Shown here: positions 27,375 through 36,257 of the stretch, piece after piece | Position numbering within the stretch: the stretch's first letter is position 1 | How the letters are laid out: every line of letters starts with the position of its first letter | From: Kribbibacterium absianum | GTDB taxonomy: Bacteria; Actinomycetota; Coriobacteriia; Coriobacteriales; Atopobiaceae | Reading direction: 5' to 3' | DNA length: 64,000 bases | NCBI RefSeq assembly: GCF_030067705.1 | Contig: NZ_JASJEX010000001.1 | Location: 124,001-188,000 of the forward strand | The notes under the pieces: model-generated | Told to the model about the DNA's origin: nothing | Databases searched by the model: none | Seen by the model: only the letters and a program-made list of their open reading frames with translations | Translations under genes and position numbers: made by a program

Positions 27375-29770
27375 TGGCGCTCATCAACCCGGCGCCGCCC
27401 GCCGACTCACTGGCTCCCGAGAGGGCCGGGGCCGCTCGCTTCACGCAGGTCGGCAAACCGGTCACCCGCATCGACGCGGTGGACAAGGTGACGGGGCGCG
27501 CCAAGTTCACGTACGACCTACTGCCCACGGACCATCTCGTGGCCAAGGTGGTGCGCTCCACCATCGCGAGCGGCCGCGTGCTCTCCTTCGATCTGGACGA
27601 GGCGTTGGCCGAGCCCGGTGTGGTGGCGATCTTCACCTGTCTTGACGAGGGGCTGCCCACCTACCAGTTCGCGAGCCCCGGGCACCCGTGGGTCGTGGAC
27701 CCGGAGGAGCGCGGCGACATCGAGGACCGCACGCTCATGGACTCCCGCGTGCGCCAGTACGGCGACACCATCGGCGTGCTTGTGGCCGAGGACACCGTGG
27801 CGGCCGAGCGCGCCCTGCGCAAGATCAAGGTGGAGTACGAGGAATATCCGGTCGTCTTCACCTACGAGCAGTCCCAGGACCCGGACTACGCGCCGCCCAT
27901 CCACGAGGAGTGCCCCAACAACGTCCAGGCGGACTGGCTCACCGAGGTGGGCGTCGAGGAGGCCGGCTACTCGTCGATGGAGGAGCTGCTGCACGACCCG
28001 CAGTACCACAGCGGCAGCTACCACATGAGGACACCGCGCCAGCAGCAGGCGCACATCGAGCTCTGCCTGTCGTTCTGTTACGAGGAGAACGGCCAGATCG
28101 TCTGCGTCACCTCGACGCAGATCCCCCACATCGTGCGCCGCGTGATTGGCCAGGCGCTCGAGATCCCCTGGGGCGACGTGCGCGTGATCAAGCCCTTCGT
28201 GGGCGGCGGCTTCGGCAACAAGCAGGACGTCCTGTACGAGCCGCTCAACGCCTGGGTGTGCCACAAGCTCGGCGGCCGCTGCGTGCTGCTCGAGCTCACC
28301 CGTGAGGAGGTCTTCGAGCAAACCCGCTCCCGGCAGCCGAAGGACTACTACGGCGAGGCCTGCTGGGACGACGACATGAACCTCGTGGCCCGCAGCTGCG
28401 AGGGGTTCTCGAACTCGGGCGGCTACGCGAGCCACGGCCAGGCGATCATCGCCAACGGCCTCGGGTCGTTCCGGTTCATGTACTCGGGGCAGGAGAAGGC
28501 CTGCCGCACCCGGGCGCTCACGTTCTACTCCAACCAGGCCACGGCCGGGGCCATGCGCGCCTACGGCGTGCCCGAGGCGACCTGGGCGGCCGAGTGCATG
28601 GTGAGCGACATCGCCCACGACATGGGCTGGGACGGCGCGGACTTCCGCGCCAAGAACGCCATCAAGCTGGGCTACGAGGACGTCACCTGGCCCGCCCCGC
28701 TCATCTGCCAGTCGAACGGCATCCAAGAGTGCATCGAGCGGGGCCGCGAGCTTATCGGCTGGGACGAGAAGAAACGGCGCTACGCCAACGAGACGGGACC
28801 GGTACGCCATGGCGTGGGCATGTCGCTGCTCTGCTACAAGTGCTCCGTCGGCGGCCTCGAGCTCGAGACGGCGAGCGCGCGCATGACGCTCAACCAGGAC
28901 GGGTCGGTGGTGCTGACGCTCGGCGCGACCGAGATCGGCCAGGGCTGCGACACGGTCATGTGCCAGATGTGCGCCGAGGTGCTGGGCGTCCCGGTGGAGA
29001 AGGTGCACATCGTCAGCACCCAGGACACCAACATCAGCCCCTACGGCGCGGGCGCCTACGCCAGCCGCCAGACGTACGTGACCGGCATGACCATCAAGCA
29101 GGTGGGCGCCGAGTTCAAGGCGAAGATCCTGGACTACGCGCGCTACCTCAAGCCCTACTACAACGGGCAGGACCTCGACATCGCGGACAGTTGGGTGGTC
29201 GACGCGGCCGGGCGTCGGGTGATCAGCCTGGAAGAGCTCTCGACGATCGCCTACTACGACCGCAAGCGCTCCGACCAGATCGAGGCCTCGGGCACCACCG
29301 AGGAGGACGTGAACTCCTTCTGCCTCGGCGCCTGCTTCGTAGACGTGACGGTGGACATACCGATGGCCACCGTGACCGTGAACCAGATCGTCCAAGTGCA
29401 CGACTCCGGGCAGATCATCAACCCCAAGACGGCCGAGCAGCAGGTGCACGGCGGCATCGCGCAGTCGCTCGGCATGGGGCTCTACGAGGAGCTCATCGAG
29501 GACCCCGCGACGGGCAAGACCCGCAACGGAAACCTGCTCGACTACAAGATCCCGACGACGATGGACGTGCCGGACCTGACGGCCGAGTTCGTCGAGACCT
29601 GGGACCCGACGGGGCCCTTTGGCAACAAGTCGCTCGGCGAGCCGCCATGCATCCCGTGCGCGCCGGCCATCCGCGACGCGGTGCTCGACGCGACCGGGGT
29701 GAAGTTCTACGAGGCGCCGATGACGCAGCAGCGCCTCTTCGAAGGCTTCAAGGCCGCCGGGCTCCTGTAG
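27374..29770 (+). CDS. Xanthine dehydrogenase molybdopterin-binding subunit, copy 2
   Basis: A 798-residue paralogue of the subunit at 23641, with the same motif order (KPFVGGGFGNKQD, TAGAMRAYGVPEATWAAE, ATEIGQGCDTVMCQM, QQVHGGIAQSLGMGL, PFGNKSLGEPPCIPCAPAIRDAV). It has a 20-residue N-terminal extension (ALINPAPPADSLAPERAGA) not seen in copy 1. Differences near the active site (GCDTVMCQM against GADTVFSQM, SLGEPPC against ALGECPC) suggest different substrates. The start ATG overlaps the Fe-S gene stop. A transposase element begins 6 bases after the stop codon, so any original downstream operon gene is separated from it. Confidence 0.92.
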   Translation: MALINPAPPADSLAPERAGAARFTQVGKPVTRIDAVDKVTGRAKFTYDLLPTDHLVAKVVRSTIASGRVLSFDLDEALAEPGVVAIFTCLDEGLPTYQFASPGHPWVVDPEERGDIEDRTLMDSRVRQYGDTIGVLVAEDTVAAERALRKIKVEYEEYPVVFTYEQSQDPDYAPPIHEECPNNVQADWLTEVGVEEAGYSSMEELLHDPQYHSGSYHMRTPRQQQAHIELCLSFCYEENGQIVCVTSTQIPHIVRRVIGQALEIPWGDVRVIKPFVGGGFGNKQDVLYEPLNAWVCHKLGGRCVLLELTREEVFEQTRSRQPKDYYGEACWDDDMNLVARSCEGFSNSGGYASHGQAIIANGLGSFRFMYSGQEKACRTRALTFYSNQATAGAMRAYGVPEATWAAECMVSDIAHDMGWDGADFRAKNAIKLGYEDVTWPAPLICQSNGIQECIERGRELIGWDEKKRRYANETGPVRHGVGMSLLCYKCSVGGLELETASARMTLNQDGSVVLTLGATEIGQGCDTVMCQMCAEVLGVPVEKVHIVSTQDTNISPYGAGAYASRQTYVTGMTIKQVGAEFKAKILDYARYLKPYYNGQDLDIADSWVVDAAGRRVISLEELSTIAYYDRKRSDQIEASGTTEEDVNSFCLGACFVDVTVDIPMATVTVNQIVQVHDSGQIINPKTAEQQVHGGIAQSLGMGLYEELIEDPATGKTRNGNLLDYKIPTTMDVPDLTAEFVETWDPTGPFGNKSLGEPPCIPCAPAIRDAVLDATGVKFYEAPMTQQRLFEGFKAAGLL

Positions 29771-29776
29771 CACCCA

Positions 29777-29845
29777 CCCTCCTGGGGTGCCACGCACCCC
29801 AGGAGGTTTCCTCCCGAGGTGCCACGCATCCCAGGAGGTTGCGTG
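29777..29845 (+). repeat. Left inverted end of the RAYT element
   Basis: 69 bases with two tandem 23-nt units; five mismatches to the reverse complement of 30712-30780. Confidence 0.8.
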
Positions 29846-29955
29846 TTGTACGTGTTGCGATTCATGGCGATTTTCCGAAATCTGAAACGCTGTCGAAATA
29901 GAGGGACACTACCGGTACCATCAACCCTCACTCCAGGTGTCGGGAGGAGGGACCC

Positions 29956-30709
29956 ATGGGCAGGAAACCTGCGGCGTTGTCCAACAGCGGCGTGTACCAC
30001 ATCGTGTTCAAAGGCGCGAACGCCCAGGACATCTTCTACGGCGACGACGACCGCCTCGAGTTCCTCAGCCGCCTCCAATGGGTCCTTGGCAAGTACAACG
30101 CCTCGGCCCTCGCATGGGCGCTCATGGACAACCACGTGCACCTGGTGCTCGACTGCGGGACAACCGATCCGGCACTGCTCCAGCACGACCTCGCGGGCCC
30201 CTACGCCCGGTCGTTCAACCTCCGCTACGGGCGCGTGGATCCGTTGTTCGCAGAGCGGCCGTTTCGAGAGGGGGTCGAGGACCAGTCGTACCTGTACGCG
30301 GTCGTCCGCTACGTGCACTGGAACCGGGCGGTGGCGGGCCTCGCTGCAGGTCTCGAGGACCGTTGGACGAGCTATCGCGAGGTCCTCGCCGGGGAGGGCA
30401 TTGTCGACGTCGCGCGCCTCTTGGACGTCTTTGGGTGCGTCGAGGAGTTCGTTCGTTTCCACGAGTCTGGGCTTGGCGGCCACGACGCGCCCTTGGCGCG
30501 GTCGGACCAAGGGCTGCTCACCGACGAGCAGCTCATTCGTTACCACGAACGTCGGTGGGGGGGGGGAGAGCTTCGCGACGGCGGTCCGGTGGACGAAAGC
30601 CGAGCGGGACGAACGCATTCGCGAGCTGAAGAGGATCGGCGCGCTCAACAAGCAGCTGCAGCGGGTCACGGGGTTGAGCGAGTACAAGGTGAAGTCGGTG
30701 CGCCTATAA
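29956..30709 (+). pseudogene. REP-associated tyrosine transposase (Y1_Tnp) interrupted by a 10-G tract
   Basis: The N-terminal 200 residues are a Y1 (HUH) transposase of the REP-associated type: SNSGVYHIVFKGAN, the HUH-type ALMDNHVHLVL near residue 57, and YLYAVVRYVHWNRAVAGL near 114. At 30557-30566 there is a run of ten G. Read straight through, the frame continues to 30726 with a C-terminus unlike the family. With one G fewer it joins ESFATAVRWTKAERDERIRELKRIGALNK and TGLSEYKVKSVRL, the expected Chr/HTH-like tail, ending at 30709. So it is either inactivated or switchable by slippage. ATG 29956 follows GGAGGAGGG. Confidence 0.8.
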
Positions 30710-30711
30710 GA

Positions 30712-30780
30712 CACGCAACCTCCTGAGGTGCGTGGCACCTGGGGAGGAAACCTCCTCGGGTGCGTGGCACCACAGGAGGG
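30712..30780 (-). repeat. Right inverted end of the RAYT element
   Basis: Reverse-complement partner of 29777-29845 (64 of 69 positions match). It begins three bases after the transposase stop. Confidence 0.8.
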
Positions 30781-31105
30781 AGGGGCAGATGGTTGCGAGT
30801 CGTTAGGTGGCTCAGAGAATAACCCGACAAACATCGGGATTATCGGCCTGAAGCGCAAACGATGCCGTTTCCAAGATGATGCCGTTCGTCCCTGCTTTCC
30901 TCTCGTTGACCGGACGGATGGTCAGGCGGCCTCACTTTTTGTCTCCAGTGAGATTTCGGAACGACTAAAGTGACGCAGCAAGGGGAGTCCCCTGAGTCCC
31001 GACGAGTAGAATTCACCGGACACAGAGGGTCCACAAGCCCAACGCGCGCTTTAGCAGCAAGACAGCACCTCCTGGCTCTTTCAAAGGCACAGAAAGGCGG
31101 TCTCT
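30781..31105. promoter_or_regulatory. Upstream region of the nucleoside ABC transporter operon
   Basis: 325 bases without a gene. It contains the ACAAAAAGT motif on the minus strand (30934-30942) and an inverted repeat CTCACT...AGTGAG (30931-30936 with 30947-30952). A TTGTCT at 30939 could be a -35 element but no well-spaced -10 is clear. The RBS AGAAAGGCGG is at 31091-31100. Confidence 0.5.
30930..30947 (-). promoter_or_regulatory. Candidate purine-regulon operator before the ABC transporter
   Basis: On the minus strand it reads GAGACAAAAAGTGAGGC, sharing GACAAAAAGT and AGG with the ssnA site. The inverted symmetry is poor here (only the inner AC/GT pair), but it lies inside the CTCACT/AGTGAG repeat. 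Confidence 0.4.
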
Positions 31106-32614
31106 ATGGCGGAAATGCTCAGGATGGAGGGGATCAGCAAACAGTTCGGGACGTTCTTCGCCAACCACGATGTCAACCTCGACATCCAAGAGGGCGAGGT
31201 CCACACGCTGCTCGGTGAGAACGGCGCGGGGAAGTCCACCCTGATGAACGTGCTGATCGGTCTCTACCAGCCCACTGCGGGCAAGATCCTCTGGCGCGGG
31301 AAGGAGGAGCGGATCTCGAGCCCCGCGCGCGCCGTGGAGCTGGGCATCGGCATGGTGCACCAGCACTTCATGCTCATCGAGGCCATGACCGGCTTCGAGA
31401 ACATCATTCTCGGCTCCAAGGTCAACCCCTCCTTCACCATCCAGGAGTCCAAGGACAAGAAGAAGATCCAAGAGCTCATGGACCGCTACGGCCTCGAGGT
31501 GGACCTCGACGTCCCTGTGGGCGAGATGTCCATCGGCATGCAGCAGCGCGTGGAGATCCTCAAGGTCCTCTACCGCGGCGCCGAGCTGCTGATCCTCGAC
31601 GAGCCCACGGCCGTCCTCACGGACCAGGAGGTGGAGGGCCTCTTCGACATCATGCGCTCCCTCACCAGCGAGGGGAAGTCCGTGATCTTCATCTCCCACA
31701 AGATGCGCGAGGTCACAAAGATCTCGGACCGCGTCACGGTGCTCCGCGCCGGTGAGTCCGTTGAGACCCTCAAGATGTCCGAGACCAACGGCCAGGAGCT
31801 CTCGGACCTCATGATCGGGCACCGGTTCGTCGAGAGCGTCTACGACAAGGTGGTCGCGGCGGACAAGCCCATGCTCGAGCTCAAGGGCGTCTCGTACCAC
31901 CCGAACGAGAAGCACGGCGGCCTCAAGGACGTCACGCTCACCGTCAACGCCGGCGAGGTCCTCGGCGTCGCGGGCATCGACGGCAACGGCCAGTCCCAGC
32001 TCGCGGCCCTCATCGCCGGCCTCATCGCGCCCGAAGAGGGCGAGGTCTGGCGCAACGGCCAGCGCGTCTCCATCTACAGCCCCGACGACTTCATCGAGAA
32101 CGGCCTCGCTGACATCCCCGAGGACCGCAACAAGATGGGCCTCGTCGGCGACATGACCGTGGCCCAGAACCTCATCCTCAAGGAGACCACCTCCGACAAG
32201 TTCTCCTACGGCCATGGCCTGTGGCTCAAGACGGGCGCCATCCAGGAGTACGCGAACGAGAAGAAGCAAGAGAACGACATCCGCTGCACCTCGGTCAACC
32301 AGACGGTGCGCAGTCTGTCCGGCGGCAACCAGCAGAAGGTCATCCTGGCCCGTGAGCTGGAGGGCAACCCGCCGATCCTCATCGCGGTGTACCCCACCCG
32401 CGGCCTCGACATCGGTGCCACGAACTTCATCCATGACCGCGTGATCGCCGCCCGAGACGGAGGCTGCGCGGTGATCCTCATCAGCGCGGACTTCGACGAG
32501 GTGCTCAAGCTGTCGGACCGCATCGTCGTCCTGTTCGAGGGCCAGGTCATGGGCGAGTACCCCGGGGTCAACCCTCCCATCGACCAGATCTCGCTCGCTA
32601 TGGCCGGCAAATAG
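31106..32614 (+). CDS. Nucleoside ABC transporter ATP-binding protein (two ATPase domains)
   Basis: A 502-residue cytoplasmic ATPase with two ABC domains, as in NupO/YufO and sugar transporters. Domain 1 has Walker A LLGENGAGKSTLMN (near residue 36), signature MSIGMQQRVEILK and Walker B LLILDEPTAVLTDQE. Domain 2 has the relaxed Walker A GVAGIDGNGQSQL (near 288), signature SLSGGNQQKVILAREL and the degenerate Walker B LIAVYPTRGLDIGA (Tyr-Pro in place of Asp-Glu), which is normal in this family. It powers the two permeases encoded next and works with the BMP lipoprotein at 34886. The likely cargo is purine nucleosides or bases, given the neighbours. Confidence 0.92.
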   Translation: MAEMLRMEGISKQFGTFFANHDVNLDIQEGEVHTLLGENGAGKSTLMNVLIGLYQPTAGKILWRGKEERISSPARAVELGIGMVHQHFMLIEAMTGFENIILGSKVNPSFTIQESKDKKKIQELMDRYGLEVDLDVPVGEMSIGMQQRVEILKVLYRGAELLILDEPTAVLTDQEVEGLFDIMRSLTSEGKSVIFISHKMREVTKISDRVTVLRAGESVETLKMSETNGQELSDLMIGHRFVESVYDKVVAADKPMLELKGVSYHPNEKHGGLKDVTLTVNAGEVLGVAGIDGNGQSQLAALIAGLIAPEEGEVWRNGQRVSIYSPDDFIENGLADIPEDRNKMGLVGDMTVAQNLILKETTSDKFSYGHGLWLKTGAIQEYANEKKQENDIRCTSVNQTVRSLSGGNQQKVILARELEGNPPILIAVYPTRGLDIGATNFIHDRVIAARDGGCAVILISADFDEVLKLSDRIVVLFEGQVMGEYPGVNPPIDQISLAMAGK

Positions 32615-32626
32615 GAGGGCAGGGAT

Positions 32627-33799
32627 ATGGCAACAGAAGCAACGGCCCAGGCGCCCAAGGCGCCCAAGGTCAACAAGTTCGGCGTGTTCCAGCGCGACAA
32701 GATTATCAGCATCATCGTGCCGATCGTCTCGATCTTCCTGGCGTTCGTCGTCGGCGGCATCGTTGTGCTCTGCCTCGGCAAGAACCCCATCGAGGGCTAT
32801 GGGTACCTGTTCTCAGGCGCCCTCGGCAACGCCGGGCGCGTCGCCCAATCGCTGCAGTCCGCGTGCCCGCTCATCTTCACGGCCCTCGCGGTGTCGTTCG
32901 CGTACAAGTGCGGCGTCTTCAACCTGGGCGGCGAGGGCCAGTTCATCCTCGGCGCCTGCGCGACGATGTTCGTGCTCGAGACCACTGGGGTCGAGGGCGT
33001 CCCTGGCATTTTGCTCGGCATCCTCGTCGGCATCATCGCCGGCGGCCTGTGGGGCCTGCTCCCCGGCGTCATGAAGATCACGCGCGGCCTCAACGAGCTC
33101 ATCACCACGATCATGCTCAACTACGTCGCCACGCTGCTCATGAACTTCATGTACTCCAAGGTGCTGCACGACCCGGACTCCGGCAACCTGCAGACCATGG
33201 CCGTGGCGGACAGCGTCGTGCTGCCCAAGATCGACCGCCTGCACATCGGCGTGATCATCGCGATCCTCATGGCCGTCGCCGTCTGGTACGTCATTTATAA
33301 GACGAGCTTCGGCTTCAAGATCCGCGCCGTCGGCATCAACCCCACGGCGGCCAAGGTGGCCGGCTTCCCCGTGAAGCGCCTCGTGCTGCTCTCCTTCGTG
33401 ATCTCCGGCGCCATCGCGGGCTTCGGTGGGTCGGTGGACCTGCTCGGCCGCCAGTACCGCCTGATGACGGGCTTCGGCAGCGGCTTCGGCTTCTCGGGCG
33501 TCGCCATCGCCCTCATCGCGCAGCTCAACCCCATCGGCTCCATGGCGGTGGCGCTCTTCTTCGGCATGCTCACCACTGGCGCCTCCTCGATGCAGGTGGG
33601 CATCGGCGTGCCGAGCGCCATCCTCGACATCATCCGCGCGCTCATCATCATCTTCGCCGTGGCCGGCATGGCCATGATGAAGCTGCCGACCTTCAAGAAC
33701 CTGCTCAACCGCCGGCCCATGGACCAGGAGGGCCTCATGCCCCCGACTGACACCAAGGGCGACGACGGGTCGAGCCTCAAGCCGGAGGTGAGCGAGTAA
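32627..33799 (+). CDS. Nucleoside ABC transporter permease (NupP/YufP type)
   Basis: A 390-residue membrane permease of the BPD_transp_2 (branched-chain amino acid/ribose type) family with about 9-10 hydrophobic helices and the motif FNLGGEGQFILGACATM near residue 98, followed by GLWGLLPGVMKITRGLNELITTIMLNY. The N-terminal 20 residues are an Ala/Pro/Lys-rich cytoplasmic leader. ATG 32627 follows GGAGGG. The stop overlaps the next permease start by one base. Confidence 0.92.
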   Translation: MATEATAQAPKAPKVNKFGVFQRDKIISIIVPIVSIFLAFVVGGIVVLCLGKNPIEGYGYLFSGALGNAGRVAQSLQSACPLIFTALAVSFAYKCGVFNLGGEGQFILGACATMFVLETTGVEGVPGILLGILVGIIAGGLWGLLPGVMKITRGLNELITTIMLNYVATLLMNFMYSKVLHDPDSGNLQTMAVADSVVLPKIDRLHIGVIIAILMAVAVWYVIYKTSFGFKIRAVGINPTAAKVAGFPVKRLVLLSFVISGAIAGFGGSVDLLGRQYRLMTGFGSGFGFSGVAIALIAQLNPIGSMAVALFFGMLTTGASSMQVGIGVPSAILDIIRALIIIFAVAGMAMMKLPTFKNLLNRRPMDQEGLMPPTDTKGDDGSSLKPEVSE

Positions 33800-34734
33800 T
33801 GGAAGCCTTCCTCAGCTCGATGCCAGAGATCCTGGCCACCACCATTCGCATGACGGTGCCGCTGCTCTTCGTGGCGCTCGGCGAGCTCTTCTCGGAGCGT
33901 GCCGGCCTCGTGAACATCGGTCTCGACGGCCTGATGACCATCGGCGCCTTCACCGGCTTCGTCGTGGGGTACCAGACGGGCAACCTGTGGCTCGGCGTGC
34001 TGTGCGGAGCGGTGGCCGGCATAGCCGTGAACATGATCTACGCGTTCTGCACGGTGAACCTCTGCGTGGACCAGACGGTCATGGGCATGGCGATCAACAT
34101 CCTTGCCCCCGGCATAGCCACCTTTGCCTACAAGGTGGTCTTCGGTGACGGCTCCACGCTCGTGCAGGGCGTCACGATGGACAAGGTGGCGATCCCGCTG
34201 CTCTCGGACATCCCGGTCATCGGCAACGCCATCTTCAACCAGACGCTGCTCGCGTACCTGTGCTACCTGCTCGTGCCGCTGTGCTGGTTCTACTTCGCCC
34301 GCACGCGCTCCGGCCTCAACTTCCGGTCCGTGGGCGAGAACCCCCAGGCCGCCGAGACCCTCGGCATCAACGCCGTCCAGATGAAGTACCTGGCGTCCAT
34401 CGTCTGCGGCGCCCTCGCCGGCATGGGCGGCGCGTTCCTCACCACCTGCTACACGTCCACCTACGCCACCGGCGTCGTGGCCGGCCGCGGCTTCATCGCC
34501 CTGGCGGCGGTGATCTTCGGCCGCTGGAGCGCCGTCGGCATCCTCGGGTCCACGCTGCTCTTCGGCTTCTTCGACGCCGTGCAGATCAGCCTGCAGATCG
34601 CGGTCCCCGACATCTCCTACCAGTTCTTCGCGATGATCCCGTACGTGTTCACCATCGTCGCCCTGTTCTTCTTCAACGCGCAGAAGGGCGGCCCGAAGGC
34701 CAACGGAAAGCCCTACTTCCGAGAAGAACGGTGA
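33799..34734 (+). CDS. Nucleoside ABC transporter permease (NupQ/YufQ type)
   Basis: A 311-residue permease, partner of the one at 32627. It has FSERAGLVNIGLDGLMTIGAFTG near residue 33, the coupling helix GLNFRSVGENPQAAETLGINA near 172 and about eight hydrophobic segments. It overlaps the upstream stop by one base (TAATG) and is followed 151 bases later by the binding-protein gene. Confidence 0.92.
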   Translation: MEAFLSSMPEILATTIRMTVPLLFVALGELFSERAGLVNIGLDGLMTIGAFTGFVVGYQTGNLWLGVLCGAVAGIAVNMIYAFCTVNLCVDQTVMGMAINILAPGIATFAYKVVFGDGSTLVQGVTMDKVAIPLLSDIPVIGNAIFNQTLLAYLCYLLVPLCWFYFARTRSGLNFRSVGENPQAAETLGINAVQMKYLASIVCGALAGMGGAFLTTCYTSTYATGVVAGRGFIALAAVIFGRWSAVGILGSTLLFGFFDAVQISLQIAVPDISYQFFAMIPYVFTIVALFFFNAQKGGPKANGKPYFREER

Positions 34735-34885
34735 GCCTCGTCCACCGGCCGGTCGGACGTGTCGGCTGGTGGACTCCTTCAGTTTGGGTTACCGTTGAGG
34801 TAGCTGTCATCTGGCAACATCCGGCGCGGGGTGCCGGTCGTAGAGAGCGGGGCCGCGTCGCGACCCCACGATAGGAGGGAACGGT

Positions 34886-35908
34886 ATGAGCAAGTTCAAG
34901 AAGTGGCTCACGATGGGCATGTGCGCGCTGCTCGCATGCTTCGTCGCGGTCGGCCTCGTTGCTTGCGGAGGCTCCGGCGACTCGGGCTCGGGCGACTCCG
35001 GCGACGCGGGCGGCTCCGACGGCACCGGCAAGAAGGTCGCGATGATCCTCGACGGCCCCGTCAACGACGGCGGCTGGGGTGCCAGCTGCTATGACGCCAT
35101 GTGCGCGGCCGCCAAGGACCACGGCTGGACCACCGCCTACAGCGAGTCCGTGGACCAGGCCGACTGGGTCACCGTCATGCAGGACTACGTGGACCAGGGC
35201 TACGACCTCGTCATCGCCCCGGGCAACCAGTACACCTCCGCGGTCGAGGACTGCGCCAAGGCCAACCCTGACGCCAAGTTCTGCATCTTCAACGACGACG
35301 TCACCGACTACGACAACATCGAGTGCACGATGCCCGACACCGTGCAGATCGGCGAGGTGGCCGGCGTGATGGCGGGCCTGCTCTCCACCACCAACAACAT
35401 CGGCTTCATCGGCGCCATGGAGCTCGACACCACCCTCAACAAGATCCAGGGCTACACCGAGGCCGCCCAGAAGGTGAACCCGGACGCCAAGGTGACCGTG
35501 GCCTACGCCAACAGCTTCTCCGACGCCGCAAAGGGCAAGGAGCTGGCCACCAACATGATCAACTCCAACAACGTCGACGTGATGTTCGGCGACGCCTCCA
35601 TCGTCGACACCGGCGCGCGCGAGGCCCTCGAGGCCGCCGGCGCCGGCCACTACGACATCGGCCAGCCGGGCAATATCGGCTCCGAGGACAACGCGATCAT
35701 CGCCGTGTCCGTCGTGACCGACAACGCCAAGATGACCAACCAGGTGCTCGACGACGTCGAGAACGACACCTTCGGCAAGAAGACCATCAAGGGCGACCTG
35801 GCGAACGGCTGCGTCTACGCCGGCACCATCTCCACCAAGATCTGCGACCAGGAGACCATCGACAAGTTCAACGAGTACGTCGAGCAGATCAAGAACGGCA
35901 CCTTCTAA
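34886..35908 (+). CDS. BMP-family nucleoside-binding lipoprotein
   Basis: A 340-residue extracellular binding protein. Residues 1-27 form a lipoprotein signal peptide with the lipobox LVAC (lipidated Cys27), followed by a Gly/Ser/Asp linker. The mature part starts KVAMILDGPVNDGGWGASCYDAM and has the Bmp/PnrA-like segments DLVIAPGNQYTSAVEDCAKANPDAKF and NNIGFIGAMELDTTLNKIQGYTEAAQ. PnrA-type proteins bind purine nucleosides, consistent with the location between purine genes. ATAGGAGGG precedes ATG 34886. It ends the four-gene transporter operon, closed by a terminator. Confidence 0.92.
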   Translation: MSKFKKWLTMGMCALLACFVAVGLVACGGSGDSGSGDSGDAGGSDGTGKKVAMILDGPVNDGGWGASCYDAMCAAAKDHGWTTAYSESVDQADWVTVMQDYVDQGYDLVIAPGNQYTSAVEDCAKANPDAKFCIFNDDVTDYDNIECTMPDTVQIGEVAGVMAGLLSTTNNIGFIGAMELDTTLNKIQGYTEAAQKVNPDAKVTVAYANSFSDAAKGKELATNMINSNNVDVMFGDASIVDTGAREALEAAGAGHYDIGQPGNIGSEDNAIIAVSVVTDNAKMTNQVLDDVENDTFGKKTIKGDLANGCVYAGTISTKICDQETIDKFNEYVEQIKNGTF

Positions 35909-35937
35909 GGGACAGTCCCGTTCAGCTCTACCAGGAA

Positions 35938-35973
35938 GGGCGGCGCCGCTCACGGAGCGGGCGCCGCCCTTTT
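35938..35973 (+). terminator. Terminator of the ABC transporter operon
   Basis: GGGCGGCGCC (35938-35947) pairs perfectly with GGCGCCGCCC (35960-35969), followed by TTTT. Confidence 0.9.
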
Positions 35974-36220
35974 GCCTATCTCGAGAGGCCGCCCCGTGCT
36001 GTCGCGCGTAGGCTCAAGGGCGGCAGGGGCGTTTCTCGTCGGCTTGTTCTTGTGCCAAAGCCATGGCGAGAACCTGCAGGTGATTTAGGAGATAGGGCAC
36101 CGGATGCGTTCGCCGTTCAAGTCGCCACAGGACTTTCTGAGTGTCAGCTGTCGTTCGCGGCGCTCTAGCTACCGCCCACCGACAAGGGCGTGGTCCCAAA
36201 GAGGTGATTCCGCGTCTCGC

Positions 36221-36249
36221 TTGCATTCGCAAGGGCGCTTCCTATGATT
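36221..36249 (+). promoter_or_regulatory. Sigma-70-type promoter of ygeX
   Basis: -35 TTGCAT (36221-36226), a 17-base spacer, -10 TATGAT (36244-36249). The expected transcription start, near 36256, abuts the inverted repeat at 36258, as for a repressor that blocks initiation. Confidence 0.65.
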
Positions 36250-36257
36250 AAGCTGTC

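Larger units (their letters stand above)
29777..30780 (+). mobile_element. RAYT-type element with 69-bp inverted ends inserted in the purine region
   Basis: Two 69-base ends (29777-29845 and, inverted, 30712-30780) match at 64 of 69 positions and enclose a REP-associated tyrosine transposase gene. Each end is a tandem doublet of the unit GGTGCCACGCA.CCCAGGAGG (left copies at 29786-29808 and 29818-29840), as expected for REP-type repeats. It lies between xdhA2 and the ABC transporter genes. No target-site duplication is evident, which fits this transposase class. Confidence 0.75.
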
